Source: Coffea arabica
Taxonomy: Eukaryota > Streptophyta > Magnoliopsida > Gentianales > Rubiaceae
Direction: 5' to 3'
Length of the DNA stretch: 64,000 bases
Assembly: GCF_036785885.1 (NCBI RefSeq)
Contig: NC_092314.1
Coordinates: forward strand, 17,319,638 to 17,383,637
Under the pieces are notes generated by a model. That model was not told the origin of the DNA. It saw only the letters and a list, made by a program, of their open reading frames with translations, and did no database searches. Positions within the stretch are counted from its first letter, which is position 1, and every line of letters starts with the position of its first letter. The translations under genes and the position numbers were made by a program. Positions 37,507 through 50,206 of this stretch are shown in pieces.

Positions 37507-37659
37507 GCCCTCTTTCTTAAGGGGGGAAAAAATTCGTCTGCCCCAACCGCCTCCCCATTAGGCCCTTGTGGGCACCCCCACCCCTCGCTCCAACACCCAC
37601 CCCATTAGCCCCCCACGAGCACCCTCCCCAATTGCATCCCTACTAAAAATTTAGGAAAA

Positions 37660-37870
37660 AAAAAAAACTCTCACTAGGCAATCCTAGGATAGAAGAAACT
37701 CTAACTAGAAAATTTTAGAAGAAATTTTATTCACACAAATGAAAAGAAACTATAGAGGGGGATTCTCCCATGGGAAAAGATCAGAAAAATTTGATCTCTC
37801 TCCCATGGGAGAGTTGAAAAAAGTTTTAGTTAAAGAGTTCTTTTCTAGAGAGAAGGAAGAGAAAGAAAAA
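37660..37870 (+). repeat. Diverged direct repeat, copy 1
   Basis: The series 'aaactctaactag', 'agaagaaattttattc', 'agatcagaaaaatttgatctc' and 'gttcttttctagagagaagg' recurs in the same order at about 38455-38712 with many changes. The nature of the repeat is unknown. Confidence 0.5.
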
Positions 37871-38454
37871 ATTCCTATTCTGTTTCATCCCTAAACATGA
37901 AAAATATTTTAAAACATGCAAAAGTTGGATGTACAACACTTCAAAAAGATGGAGGAAGCACTTAACTTTCTTGCAATTTACAAATTACAATAATTGCTAC
38001 CCATTAAACTTTTTTCAATTGCCATTTAGCCTTCATCTCACATGTTAAGCCCCACATCAAGTTCTCAAGGAATTTCAATAATATTAATGAGATCTTGAAC
38101 TACTCCACTTTTTTTTTTAATAGAAAAGATTATTTTATTCAATAAATCTATACTAATGATAGAAAATACATTAAACAGACATAACACAAACATATATAGA
38201 TTTGAAATCAATAGGTACAATAGACATAAGAAATCAATACAAATAGAGATAACATTGATGTTCCCATGTATCTTCCATCCACATAAATCATTGTAACCCA
38301 ATATATTTGTGCATGTCTTCTGACTGTCAATTTTGATTAAAACTTTTTAAGTTCGAAGAGAAATGTAGATCTGCAACAATTAAGAAATTGCATATTTGAG
38401 AAACCAGATTCTAAATTTACAAAATTTCAAATTTCACTAAAAAAAATAAAAAGT

Positions 38455-38712
38455 AAGAAAACTCACTACGAAAAAACCCAGCAATGAATAAAACTCTAGC
38501 TAAGAGATCCTAAGAGAGAAGAATCCCTCATTAGGAAACTCTAGGAGAGAATTTATTCGAACAGAAGAAACTAAAAACTAAAAAGAGTGCTCCCTCCTAT
38601 GGAGAAAGACCAGATTTTTTCTCTCTCCTATATGAAAGAGATTTTTATTGAAAAAGTTCTAGAGAGATGGGGGAAAAAAGAGTTCTAAAGAGAAGGAGGA
38701 GAAGATGAAAAA
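38455..38712 (+). repeat. Diverged direct repeat, copy 2
   Basis: Same order of phrases as at 37660-37870: 'aaactctagctaag', 'gagaatttattcgaacagaa', 'agaccagattttttctctc' and 'agagttctaaagagaaggag'. It lies immediately before the LINE at 38750. Confidence 0.5.
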
Positions 38713-38749
38713 CTAATAAATAGACGCATCAATGATGAATCTTGAGTTT

Positions 38750-39667
38750 TTTTTTTTTTTTTTTGGCAAAATCCATACACGAGGAAGGGACGCTACCCCT
38801 TATATTTTATGAAAAATGAAATACAAATATTACAAAGAGTTTGAACAAAATCGAAAAGCTAAAAACAGCTGAAGCAAATAAATGAGTACTTACTCCCTTA
38901 CAACTTGGTTACATACAAATGGAAATGATCTACTATCCAAGCTGGTAAATTTCCTAGCATTAGAAGGAAGATCACGAAATTCAAACCATACATAATCCAC
39001 GCCAAGTGAGTTTGAATGGCGAATCTCTGTCACTAGTGAAGAAATTCAAAATCATATCTCCCTTAGAATATTGCAAATAGGCGACTTAGCAAGAGCATTT
39101 GATTGAACCAAATAGACTAAAACTATCGAATCAACTTCAACATAAACCTGTTTATAACCGTGCTGATGACACAACTTTAAACCATAAAGAAGCGAAAGAC
39201 CCTCTGCCGAAAAAATATTAGAGTCACCAAACTTTTTATAAAATGCACAAATTAATTTTCCATTCCCATCCCTCACCAATCCCCCACCAAAACCTCTAGC
39301 ATCAACTACACTAGCATCCGTATTAAGCTTATAACAACCAACAGGAGGAGGCTCCTAGGCAACAGCAAGCCCTTGGACCTTGTGCTTAAAACCAGCAGCA
39401 TATTTGAACCATTAACACCCTATATCTCTAACAAAATGACCCTTCTTAAATTTACCACCCACCTCCAAATTATCTTAAAAACGTTCCACCTGATACACAA
39501 CAGACCGGACATCAAAGGAAACGCCCTCAAACCTTACAGCATTACGTCCTTTCCAAAGAAACCAGCAAACAAGAGAAGGCAACGAATTACGAATGTGATA
39601 TCGAGCCCCTGACGAACCGATAGAAACCATGAACATATCATTGAAGAAACATTCACATGACGGAACC
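38750..39667 (-). mobile_element. 5'-truncated LINE with target duplication
   Basis: On the minus strand this 918-base piece encodes the end of the zinc-binding RT linker (LVCWFLWKGRNAVRFEG near 39560) and then an RNase H-like domain (YKLNTDA, GGGLVRDGNGKLICAF, AEGLSLLYGL, VEVDS). It ends in a poly(A) tail seen as a T run on the plus strand from about 38746 to 38764. A 15-base duplication with one mismatch flanks it: 'atgaatcttgagttt' (38735-38749) and 'atgaatcgtgagttt' (39668-39682). Stops are present, so it is a dead copy. Confidence 0.82.
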
Positions 39668-39682
39668 ATGAATCGTGAGTTT

Positions 39683-40440
39683 ATTCATCAAGTTGTTTAC
39701 AAATTCACCTAGTTCTTTCTTTCCAACTTTGATGGTTCAAAGTCCCACGTTGACTTCTCGAGGACTTCCAGTCACACCAATAAGATCTTGTTTGGTTTTG
39801 AGACAGAAATGTTCTTTTGAAAAATACATTAAAGACCATTTTCGTAAAAAATGCAGATGAAATCTGCTTGCCTTTTTTCTTCTTTCTTCAGTTATTTTCT
39901 TTCTGATTCTTCAATATTTCACAGGTGCTCTACTTTCCTCTTATTTGGATGTCCATATATTATTTTTTGTTTAGCATAACTCGTTCTTTAACTTTTAGGA
40001 CGATTGCTTTAGTTCATTTCTTTTGTTAACGGTTATACAATAAAAAACTCTGGCATTCCTTCATAAGTTGATAAACCAAGCTAAAAACATGCCTAAGGTA
40101 CATAAAAAATATATATGTTATAATTGACTACATGTTGCAATTATTCAATTTCAATCCGCGTTATTTTATGGAAAAAATTCTTAACGGGTTCATTATTTAG
40201 CTTATAAAGAACATTGTTTCTATATAAGTTATTGCAAGCCATGAAGCTACGACCGGAAGCGAATTATAATTATTGGCTCAATTTAATATTTAATAATCTA
40301 TTCCAAAAAGATGAAAAATGGATTTTCGGGTGATCCATCGAAAAGTACATCAAAACTCGAATTGTAAAAGCTACACTAAAAGTAGAAAAATCACATAATA
40401 GATCAAATCTACAACTGAACCAGATTAAAAGTAAAAATTA
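39683..40440. other. AT-rich spacer
   Basis: Nothing recognisable as a gene or element. Confidence 0.4.
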
Positions 40441-40545
40441 AGTAATTAAGAAAAGTCATGGCCACATTCTTTAGCAATAGAATAATATAAATAAGAAAAG
40501 TCATGGCCACATTCTTTAACAATAAAATAAGATAAACATCATAAA
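40441..40545 (+). repeat. Tandem duplication of about 52 bases
   Basis: The unit containing 'aagaaaagtcatggccacat' followed by 'tctttagcaatagaataata' is repeated once in tandem with a few base changes. Confidence 0.75.
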
Positions 40546-40607
40546 AGAATGGAAACGTGGATGAGAAACGAAAATCTCTGTCTACCCCATCTCCTTTTGT
40601 CAAACTT

Positions 40608-40769
40608 GTGTTTGGATTGTAAGTTATTTGAAATATTTTTACTGTAGCACTTTTTGTGATGTGATGTATGTGAGATAAAAAGGTAATTGGAAAGATAAAA
40701 AGGTGTATTGGAAATTGTAATGGTGATGTCAGCAAATATATTTGGCCAAATAATTGGCTGTCCAAACAC
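40608..40769. mobile_element. Small MITE with GTGTTTGGA termini
   Basis: The left end is 'gtgtttggattgtaagttat'; the reverse complement of the right end is 'gtgtttggacagccaattat'. The body carries the 'actgtagcactttttgtgat' phrase common to a widespread plant MITE family. A clear target duplication is not seen. Confidence 0.55.
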
Positions 40770-43246
40770 ACTACATTTGTCAACAGCAGGGATGCAAAAC
40801 CATGGCTTCTATATTCTTCCTGGGGGAAGCCCATGATTGTACAAGACCGACCCCAAAATTTTTCAAAAGCTCTCTTTCTCTATCTAATCTATCTTGTATA
40901 TAAGAAGAAAGTGGACTTTAGTTCTCAGTCTCCTTTCTTACTACATGATTTTATAATAGTTTGATAAGTGGCATAATTCTAATATTTCATACCCCTTATA
41001 TATCTTTTTTTTTCTTTGATTGCTCCTTTTTTCATGCCAAACCAAACAAGTCTGGCCTTATATTATCCATTCAGAGTCTAATGAGTTTTCTACTTATTAT
41101 ATAAGATAACATACGAGTTTACTATAACACCCCAAATTTTTAGCATGTGGCATAGCTTTGATTTTAGGAAGTTGTGATTTTTTTCCATTTTTTATTTCTC
41201 CACTTCTACCTTGGTGGGTTGAGGCAGAAAATCTACTATATGGGTTAAGATAGAAAATTTTCACTGTGGGTCATTGCTTAACCATATGGATTTTGACTGC
41301 TTTTATGTGTTGTCTAATTTATGATTATAGGATCAAGTTTTATAAATTGATGAAAAACTTTTAGTCCTTGGATATTGATTAATTATGTTTAATCAGTAGC
41401 TCACCCAACTCTTACATTTAAACAACTTCTTTATATGATCGATTAAATTCTCTTTTCCTATTGTGCTATAAATCATTTTTCGAAGTTGCTAGAAAAATAG
41501 CTTTCTTTCTTTCCAATTGTACTTAACCATGCACTTGCTTTATTGCCTTCCTTCAGTAACCTAGAGATTATTGATGGATTTGATTGATAGATCCTTTTTT
41601 ACCTCTTTCCCATAATCATAATATGGTTCTTCACTTTAACTTAAGAGAAATTGTAGACTCAACTGACTACTTTTGATTTAATTACAATTAAAACTATGTT
41701 GCTATTGAATTGGTAATGCATTAATAGTGTATTTACTTTCTCTTTTTTTTTTTGGTAGCATCATGTCCAAATCAAAAGGGGGGCTAATACAGGTTCAAAA
41801 TTCTTTGTCCAAATCACAATAATTAGGGGGCTAATTTCATTCCTTATAAAATCGAGAGAGGAGTGGCTAATTTCATATATGGAATTTCTCTCCATAACAA
41901 ATTTTAATTGTTTTGATGCTTAATTTTTCTCTAATAGTGCTGTTTATTGTATACCAAAAAGATATGTTACTATGTGTTCAATTAGACTACTACCGGGCCT
42001 AGGCGGTGCAGGCGATCGCCAAGGTACCTCTAGTCTACCTATTATATAAGACTAGGAGGAGAAGACCATGCACAATGTAATTTTCATGTTTGCTTACAAA
42101 TACCTAGTTATTTAAATTTAGATATTCAATACAAAAAGTTATACAAAGGTGCATCAATATCATTGTAGTTATTTTTTATTTTTATTATATAATGAAAATA
42201 TATAATTTATTAAGGAAATGCAAGACAATATAATGAGTAGATTACTTGGATCAATAAGATGTTTCTTGTTTCTGTATACAAAGAAAATAGAAGAAACAAA
42301 AAGGCACATGTAATCGAAGAGGAACTGATAGTTTTGTTAGTAACCTTGAGCTCGATTGAGCTGGATAATCATGCACTTGTCCCGAAAATAAAAAAAAAGG
42401 AGAGAAAATGAATCCCAGTATATTTTATCATGTTCACCAATTGGTAGATGCTATAAAGACTGGACGAAATTAATATCTAAATAAGTATTTATAATCATTG
42501 ACTAAGCACTACAGCACATTGGGAGATTGATTTAAAATCCTAGAAGATTGCATTGCGCTTTTTTTTTTTTTTTTTTTTTTTTCTCTTGACGTTCTTTTTG
42601 CATGACTATTTTGTATACGAACTTGAAAGTTGGCAAATAATTATGTTTGGACAATACATTCTTGACTAAAGTAGTTGTTGAAGGCTCATCTAAATAGGTC
42701 AAGTTGTGTACACATCCAACAGTCAGAAGAAAAGAAGAGATTGGATAAAGAAACCAGCAATGGAAAGACAAGAAAAGAGATTAGGTAAGTAAAAGAAAAA
42801 CAATAGTTTTTGCTTTGCCTTGCTAACTGGATAGCAGTGATAATGTCATTAGTTTCAAAATAATATATCACTATATAACACTGCTTTGTGTTGGCTAATT
42901 GTATTTGCACTACCTTGATGTGCACTAGAAATATCTTTGTTTTGAGTTGCCCCTGAACAAATTCAAGAAGTAGCTCAACATTCTGTGAATGTCAGACAAA
43001 AAGTCCATCTAATTGTAAATCACTAAAAACAGTTATAGAATAGCAAGAGATACTGGACTCAATATGATACGAACTGAACCGCATATATTTTCTCATCATG
43101 AGAAACACAAACAAGCCATCATCTCATGCTTATAATCTTATTAACACAATGATTTAGTTCTGAAAGCCAAGTAAAATAATTGCACAACGAAAATATTTCA
43201 AGTGCAAGATAAGTTTTAAGTCAATAAGATACAAAAGAAATAACTT
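40770..43246. other. AT-rich spacer with a poly(T) tract
   Basis: No gene is recognised. A T run of about 23 bases lies at 42559-42581. A modest repeat of 'ggggctaatttcat'-like phrases occurs near 41780-41870. Confidence 0.4.
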
Positions 43247-43885
43247 TTTTTTTTTTTTGTGTAAACGGAACATTAAAATAATATATAATCATATCTAGAT
43301 ATAAAATGAGGATAAAATCCCCAAATAGTCATCTAGCCGCAATTTAAAAATGTTGTGGCATAACATCATAATCCTGTTGTTAGAATCCTATACATCTATA
43401 AAATGAGGATATAATCAGTTAGACGGTCTATCATCTAATTTACTTCACAAAATACATGCTTGAAATAGATGCTTTGATCGAGACTTGCTGCAACAATATG
43501 AAGAGGTACTTGCAATCAGATATAATGAAAAGGATATTGTAAGTAGTAGTATTAACTTGGTTTAAAAGATTAAAAATATTAATACATCAACCTTCAATTC
43601 TAGTTTGCAGTAGTTATGTTCTATAACTATCATTAGTCCTTCTCACAGTCCCAAAAGTTCAGCTAGAAGGTTGGAAGCTATTCTTAGTATTTTACTAATC
43701 TTGTGGCCGAAAGCCCATCCCAATTCGTTATTAACTCCTCTAGCTACATCAACTGCAAGATTGCTTTTTAGAGTTCCACCAGTGATAAGTTTCCAAAAAG
43801 CCATCCTTAGGAAGAGTCTATATAACCAAAACTTAAGACCAGAGGCATAGGGAAAAATAACAGAACCAATCATCATAGAGAAACT
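43247..43885 (-). mobile_element. LINE 3' fragment
   Basis: A minus-strand frame near 43640-43876 includes GWAFGHKISKILRIASNLLA followed by ELLGL, which resembles the middle of the LINE RNase H-like domain. A poly(A) tail appears as a T run on the plus strand at 43247-43258. No firm target duplication is seen, although 'aaaagaa' occurs on both sides. Confidence 0.5.
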
Positions 43886-44143
43886 TAAAAGAACAAATAA
43901 TAGGCACTGACAGAGAGAAACAGCTGTTAGTGTTATGCCCTAAATCCAATCAATTTGGGGCTCTAAAGACACTTTTATAGTTATGCATATTAATTCATGG
44001 CAATCTTTATTATTTATTCCTATTGTTATTCTTTGCTACTGCTTAAATTATAAAGCTCTTAGAATTAATAACCTTGAGAAGAAATCATAAGAGTTATGAT
44101 GGTGAGATTCTTCTCATCCCTATGGTTAATCATCTTAGATATT

Positions 44144-44650
44144 TGTTAGAGAAGTTTCAACTACAACTATGGAAAATAGCTTTGACGTGAAAATTCACTT
44201 TTCTTAAGGAAATTTGCTCCCACTATTCTACTACCGGATTTGCGGCAATTTCCTTCAGAAATAACAAAGCCAACAAGAATTTCCACACAGTAGCATGAAG
44301 AAATTCTCCCAGAAATGGTTCAGAGAATTATTGTTTTGATAAGAAGTAGAAGAATAGTAAATCTAGAAGTAAAAAATGAGTTTTCCTAATATCTGAATAT
44401 CCTTATTTTTAATGTTTAGACACCTCAAAAGAAATGTCATGTCTTTTGGAAATATATTTCTTCCTGAATAGGCACCTTTTAAATGACTAGACACAATTCA
44501 AATGACTAGACACTTCCTTAAGAGTTGTACTAATTTACGTTGGATACAACTATTAGAACATCCCAAACATCATGACACTTGAATTGGTGTGCAAATCTTT
44601 CCATTTTCCTCTAACTTGCAATGAAGAGTCATAGCTAACTATGTCCAACA
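44144..44650 (-). repeat. Copia 3' LTR
   Basis: Plus-strand borders are TGTTAGAG and GTCCAACA. It matches the 48349 copy along most of its length, including 'ggttcagagaattattgttt' and 'gacacttccttaag'. Confidence 0.8.
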
Positions 44651-44779
44651 ATCCCCCATTTAGTTAGTCATGAATCAAAATCAAAACATTTTTAAGATTT
44701 ACACATAAAATAGGTGTCTTTCAACTTAAACCTATTATTAGTATAATTATTTCAAAACTTTGTTGAAATTAATGGTAAT

Positions 44780-46599
44780 TGATAAGTGACTAATTTACGT
44801 AATAATTGTATGATATTTTATATTATTTTTAGTCACTTTGGTTATATTATTGGAAGAAAATGAATAATTTTGGCTATAATTGGTGAAAAATGCTTTTAAG
44901 TGGTTAAATGAGGTTTTTATCACTTTTTACTTGGATTTTGTGTATTTTGACAGTTTTGACACATTTTTGTATTTCGGCTATAACTTGAGCTACAATGATC
45001 AGATTAGGATGATTCTTGAACCCATTTGAAGATAAGAGATAGATCTACAACTTTGATGAAGACATCTGAATCCAGTTTGAAGGTTTTCCTAGTCAAAAAG
45101 CCGAAGTATAGAGTCAATTGCTATTGGTCGAAACTGGAACAAGGCATGGAGCAGGCAAGGGTATTTCAGTCATATCTCAGCCTACACAAATCCAAATGAG
45201 GTGATTCTTGATGCATTGGAAAGATAACTCAAAAGGCTACAACTTTAGTGTTTTAGACATGAGCTGGTTCAGCCTCTAACATCAAGAAAAGATCGGTTGA
45301 AGTTGGGCCAAAAAACAGAGCAAGTGATCCACACTCGGATCCACTATTCATCCGAACCCTCGGCTGTTTCTGGGTTAGTGGAACCGAGCTTGGATTTATA
45401 CGGATCCGAGGTACTGTAGCAGCTCGGATCACTGTAGCAGCCCAGATTTACTGTAGCAATCTGGCCGGATTTGTGGCCGGATTGTGGTCAGAAAAGGCTG
45501 CTCTGTACACGTAAAACTCAATTTCACCTCCACCAACTCACATGTGATGCTAGACATGTGAGAAACATTCCCAGCTGTAAAAGGAAGGTGGAGGCCTCAT
45601 TTCTTGACCAACCTTTCATCACTAAATAGCCAAATTCATTGCAAGATTGAAGGAGATGGAGAGACATACGGGAGAAGCTTGAAGTTGCAGAAATGTAGCT
45701 TTTTCATCTTTTTAGTGTTAGTTTAGCTTATATAGAGTAGGATAGTTCATCCATTCTTGTTATTAGCTAGATAAAGAAGAAGATAGAGGATGAAGAAGGC
45801 AAGGAAGAAAGCTCATGTGACAAGGGTTGTATTCCTTCCAAACTCTTTATCTTTTGTACTTGATTCAAAGTTTGGTTAATATACAAGTTCTGGATTTTGT
45901 GTTCAGTAAGTGGCTCTAAAGTTTATGCCTTGGGTTTGGTTGAACTTCTATAATTGTTAGTGTTTATTATTTGGTTATTTGATTGCTATGATTTGAGCAA
46001 GTTATTTAGCACTTTGGCTCTTTAAATCATGATTAATCTGGTACCATTGATTGTGATTATCTAAGGTGTTGTTTCTGCAATGAAAATTGAGATTTAACAC
46101 TAGTTCAAGAAGTGCTAAACATAGGGAGTACACTCACAAAAGTAGAGGTGCACTTATGTGGGTTTTAGTGATTCATTTCATGTAATTTCACTGAAAAAAT
46201 GAATTTGTAGCTAATTTCATAACCATGAAAATAGGTATGGATTAGTTATGAGTATGGTTGATTCACTACGAAAGTAGGTTTCACATGTTTAAGGAAATTA
46301 CACCATAACTAGCCTAGATGTAGTACTCAATGATCCAAATATAACACTTGCATGAGTAGTTAGGGATACCACAACCTAAGGAGCTTTTATTTGTTATTTT
46401 GTATAATTTCAGTAGGTTAAATTTGTTATAATTCATTGATAGTCTAAATAATAAAGAAGCTTTAGTAATACCGGTAATTGTTCACTCTTCCTCGTGGGAT
46501 CGACCCGATATATACTCTAAACTACTAGTTGACCTGTATACTTGCAGTGAACGGATGTAATTCGATTTTTTAACTTGCACGTATGTAAAATTCCCATCA
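44780..46599 (+). mobile_element. Solo LTR, probably Tat/Athila-lineage gypsy
   Basis: The segment starts TGATAAGTGAC and ends AAATTCCCATCA, flanked by the exact duplication 'gtaat' (44775-44779 and 46600-46604). Near the 3' end is 'cctcgtgggatcgacccgat', a phrase typical of plant Tat/Athila-type LTRs. It contains no coding domain and lies between the copia RNase H and 3' LTR. Confidence 0.72.
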
Positions 46600-47019
46600 G
46601 TAATTATAAATTTTAAACCACAATTCCTACATAACAAGATCGAAAATAACTATACACATAAATCTTACTTATTTCTCATAAAACATTCACCATGAGTTTC
46701 AACATTGTATTATGGTCTTGTGCTACCTCCTAATTCATAAATTCTTACAAAAACTTTAGTCCAAACTTTTGATAGAAGCGGCAACAACTCTTGAATTCAT
46801 ATAGGTGAAGTCTACCTTGGAGTCTTGTACATAGACTACCTTGTTCTTATACCAAACATGTTTACTTCATTAAGAATAATTTATTCAACCTCCTTCTTTC
46901 ATAAGTACTTTTAATTACTAGTACTTGCTAACAATCAAACGATAACTTGTTATTACCTAATAAACCTTTAGAATTACTTGGCAATAAGAAAGGTTAGGTC
47001 ACCATTACAATAGACAATT

Positions 47020-48130
47020 TTAGAATGGTTTTAGACTCATAGCACTCGTAGTGCTTTTGATCATTTGTCTTGAGAGTCCTTTAGCTAAAGGATTAGCAAG
47101 ATTGTTACCAGATTTTACATAGACAACTGTTATAATTCCATCAGAAATTAATTGTCTTACATATTCATGTATAAAAGCAATATGTCTAGATTTGCTATTA
47201 TAAATCTTGCTAAATTCCCAAGACATAGTTGCTTCACTATCGCAGTGCAAAGAGATGGCTGACATCGGTTGTGGCCACAACTCTATATCTAGCAATAAAT
47301 TTCTTAGCCATTCTGCCTCTTTACCTACTACTGCTAATACAACAAATTCAGACTCCATAGTTGAATGAGTAATACATATCTGTTTCTTTAAAGCCGAGGA
47401 GATAGCTCCTCCGCCTATTTTAAAACCCAACCAGTCGTTGATTTATTATCATTTATATTAGTTATCCAACTAGTATCAGAGTAACCTTCAAGTACTGAAG
47501 GAAACTTGTTATAATACAATCCAAAAGACTTTGTCTTTTTAAGGTAACCTAGTACTTGTCCAATTCCTCTCCAATGGTTAGTATTAGGATTACGAGTAAA
47601 TCTAGAAAGTTTGCAAATAGTGAATGAAATATCATGTCTAATACAATGCATTGCATACATCAAACTACCAATTATACTAACATAGTCTAACTAACTAATA
47701 GATCTTCCCGAATTTTCCACTAGGTTATTGGAAACATCAAATGGGGTATTAGCTTCTTTTATACCCAAATGATTAAATTTGGATAGAATCTTGTCAATGT
47801 AATGAGATTGACATAGCGCATAACCCCCACTATGTTTCTAAATTTTGATTCCAAAGATGGTATCAATTTCTCCCAAATCTTTCATTTTAAATTGGTAGGT
47901 TAAATATCTCTTAGTTTCGTTTACTCCTTGCATGTTGGTCCCCATGATTAACATATCATCTACATAAAGGCACATAATTACACTATAATCTTTGGTAACT
48001 TTAACATATATGCATTTATCTACTTCATTGTGTCTAAAACCATTTGATAACATTATTTTATTAAATTTCTCATGCCACTATTTTGGAGCTTGCTTTAAAC
48101 CATACAAGGATTTAATTAATTTGCCTTTTT
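47020..48130 (-). pseudogene. Copia pol remnant: reverse transcriptase C-part and RNase H
   Basis: Reading from 48130 downward: KLIKSLYGLKQAPK followed by a stop where the family has Q or R, the RT active site LYVDDMLIMG (about 47950), then HLGIKEANTPFDVS, and RNase H with YSDTSWI (about 47475), STMESEF (about 47350) and the final HEYVRQLISDG segment (about 47150). Several stops and shifts interrupt the frame. Integrase and the first half of RT are missing. Confidence 0.82.
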
Positions 48131-48328
48131 GTGCTTAGCATTTACTTCCGTTTTCAACTTCTTGTAGAACCTACATTCTTTTTTAAAATGTCCTTTCTTA
48201 CCACAGAAAAAACATGACTTGCCTTTCTTATTATTGGATGAAATTGGTGCCATCAAAATGATCCAAACTTGATTATATCAGACTTGAAAAATTTGTTCAA
48301 AACATTATTCGAACTGGTGCCCTCCATG
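48120..48328 (-). pseudogene. Copia gag remnant with CCHC zinc knuckle
   Basis: Starts MEGTSSNNVLNKFFKSD at 48328, reaches FDGTNF, then jumps after a deletion to a zinc knuckle CFFCGKKGHFKKEC (about 48215-48175), and fuses directly to the RT piece. Two internal deletions have thus reduced gag to its two ends. Confidence 0.75.
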
Positions 48329-48348
48329 TTGAAAAATTTCCTTAAGAT

Positions 48349-48835
48349 TGTTAGAGAAGTTTCAACTACAATTATGAAATATGGTTTTGATGTGAAGATT
48401 CGCTTTCCTTAAAGAAATTTGCCCCTCTATTCTACTACCGGATTTGTGGCAATTTCCTCCAGGAATAACAAAGCCAACAAGAATTTTGACATAGTAGTAT
48501 AAAGAAATTCTCCCAAGAATGGTTCAGAGAATTATTGTTTTGATAAGAAGTAGAAGAATAATAAACTAGAAGTAAAAAGTGAGTTTTCCTAATATCTGAA
48601 CATCCTTATTTATATTGTTAAGACACTCCAAAAGAAATATCACATCTTTTGGAAACATACTTTTTCCTGAATAGTCACCTTTTAAATGAATCGGCACAAT
48701 TCAAATGACTAGACACTTCCTTAAGATTTGTACTAGTTTACATTAGATACAACTCTTAGAACATCCCAAACATTATGACACTTGAATATGTGTGCAAGCC
48801 TTTCTATTCTCCTCTAACTTCCAATGAAGAGAAGA
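48349..48835 (-). repeat. Copia 5' LTR
   Basis: Matches the LTR at 44144-44650. The outer 20 to 30 bases differ, so the border is approximate. Confidence 0.75.
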
Positions 48836-48840
48836 TATGC

Positions 48841-50197
48841 CTAACCGTAGTATTAGTGAGAAAGGGCATCACTAATGCGGAAAGGTTAGCATCTACTAAT
48901 TTTCTTCCTTTCGAAGAAAGTAGTGGATCTCATCAACTATGATGCTTGTGGATGACAAGTACATTGAATTGACCAATTGAGAATTCCATAGTGTCAATGA
49001 TAATTTCTCTATGTGATAGTAGGTGTAAGTGATCCTTAGACTTAAGATCACCATAGCATCTTGAGTATTGACCATTTTGAGTATTGACTATTGTATTTCT
49101 TAATCAAGTAATTATACGGTAGATGTTGGATATAATATGAAATATGGAAGGATGATGAGTGATCAATAAAGAATTCGCCACTCCTAATTATAGGAGAGAT
49201 ATCCCTATGGCCACTTGTAGGAAATGATAATTCAATAAATCTTTGCGTAAAGTGGAAGTGTAATTGGAAAGTGTGTTTCCAATTTCAACTTCAAGGAGTT
49301 ATATTTTGGGAACAAGTAACAAATACCATAAGAACAGAAGAGGGTGACACTATGAAATAACCTCTTTTATGCTAAATGGGATATGTTTATGGTGAAAAGA
49401 TATCAATTACATGGAAACTAGTTCATGGAAAGGTAAAGTCAACCACTTGGCTTTTCTTAGGACTTAGGTGGTCATGACACATTGCTAGATAAAAATCATG
49501 ATCTATGACTATGAATTGATAATTAAGTTGAATTAATGATAAATTAAAAGAGTTTTAATTTATCTTACCCAATTGAAATAATGGGTTATGATTCATATTC
49601 ATTGCCAAATTCTATGAGAACCTATTGGGTCACACACAATACATCATCTACTCTAAGGACCAAAATGAAATTAAGTGAGACTTAAGTATGAGATACTTAA
49701 GGATCTTATTTGTGAAGACAAATAGGATTCAAGGAGTTAAGAGAAACTTACCTAACCCTATTAGGTTAGGAAAGTTCCCTATAAATACACTCTTTACCCA
49801 AGAGAGCAACCATTCCTTTTGATGTGGAGAGGAGGGGTAGTCACAAAAGGCCACAAAATTAAGGAGAGAAAAATTAGTTTTTAGAAAAATCACATCTCTC
49901 ACATTAGAAAGGACTAGATAATGAGCTAGCACTTTATCTCTCTTGTGCACTCATTTCCTTGGAGGTTCTCCTTGAGAAGTTGGTGGTGTGGAGTTCACTA
50001 GAGGCCAAACACTTGGGTGGCATAGTGGTGGCGTTGCCTTGAATTGAAAGGCCCTTGGAAGCTTCATACAACCTTGGTAGTGGTGTTGATTCAACCATCC
50101 ATCTATTTACAAAAGAAAGCTTCTTCTTGAGGTAATCTTCTCGCAACCTCTTCGTAAGCCATAAGATCTTTCAAGTAGCTCCATGGATTGAAAACAA
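48841..50197 (-). other. LTR-like or promoter-like region, unassigned
   Basis: On the plus strand 'gttccctataaatacactc' (TATA box near 49790) and 'cctattgggtcacacacaat' (49620) resemble the promoter and upstream part of copia-type LTRs. No terminal repeats, primer site or domains were found to prove it. Apparent short frames here look incidental. Confidence 0.3.
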
Positions 50198-50206
50198 AAT
50201 TTTAAA

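Larger units (their letters stand above)
33667..37642. mobile_element. hAT-like MITE split by a solo LTR
   Basis: Left end 'taggaatggcaaaggggtgg' and the reverse complement of the right end 'tagggatgcaattggggagg' form imperfect inverted repeats followed by G-rich arms. Flanking octamers 'ctacaaag' (33659-33666) and 'ctaaaaat' (37643-37650) match at six of eight positions, fitting an old 8-base duplication. Without the LTR it is about 760 bases, AT-rich inside, and has no transposase frame. Confidence 0.55.
44144..48840 (-). mobile_element. Ty1/copia retrotransposon with internal deletions and a nested solo LTR
   Basis: Two direct repeats of about 500 bases, both starting 'tgttagagaagtttcaacta', lie at 44144-44650 and 48349 to about 48835. 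Between them on the minus strand are gag and pol pieces. A purine tract (minus strand ATGGGGGAT, 44659-44651) abuts the left repeat as a copia polypurine tract should, which fixes the orientation. The outer end of the right repeat has diverged after 'aatgaagag', so no target duplication can be read. The element is about 4.7 kb including the 1820-base nested LTR at 44780-46599. Confidence 0.82.

Noticed and set aside
40409..40834. 141-codon minus-strand frame
   Set aside because: It covers a tandem duplication and a MITE and looks like AT-rich chance coding, with no domain.
48841..50197. A second copia solo LTR
   Set aside because: A TATA box and some phrases resemble an LTR, but no TG...CA ends with a target duplication or primer site could be found, so it is left unassigned.
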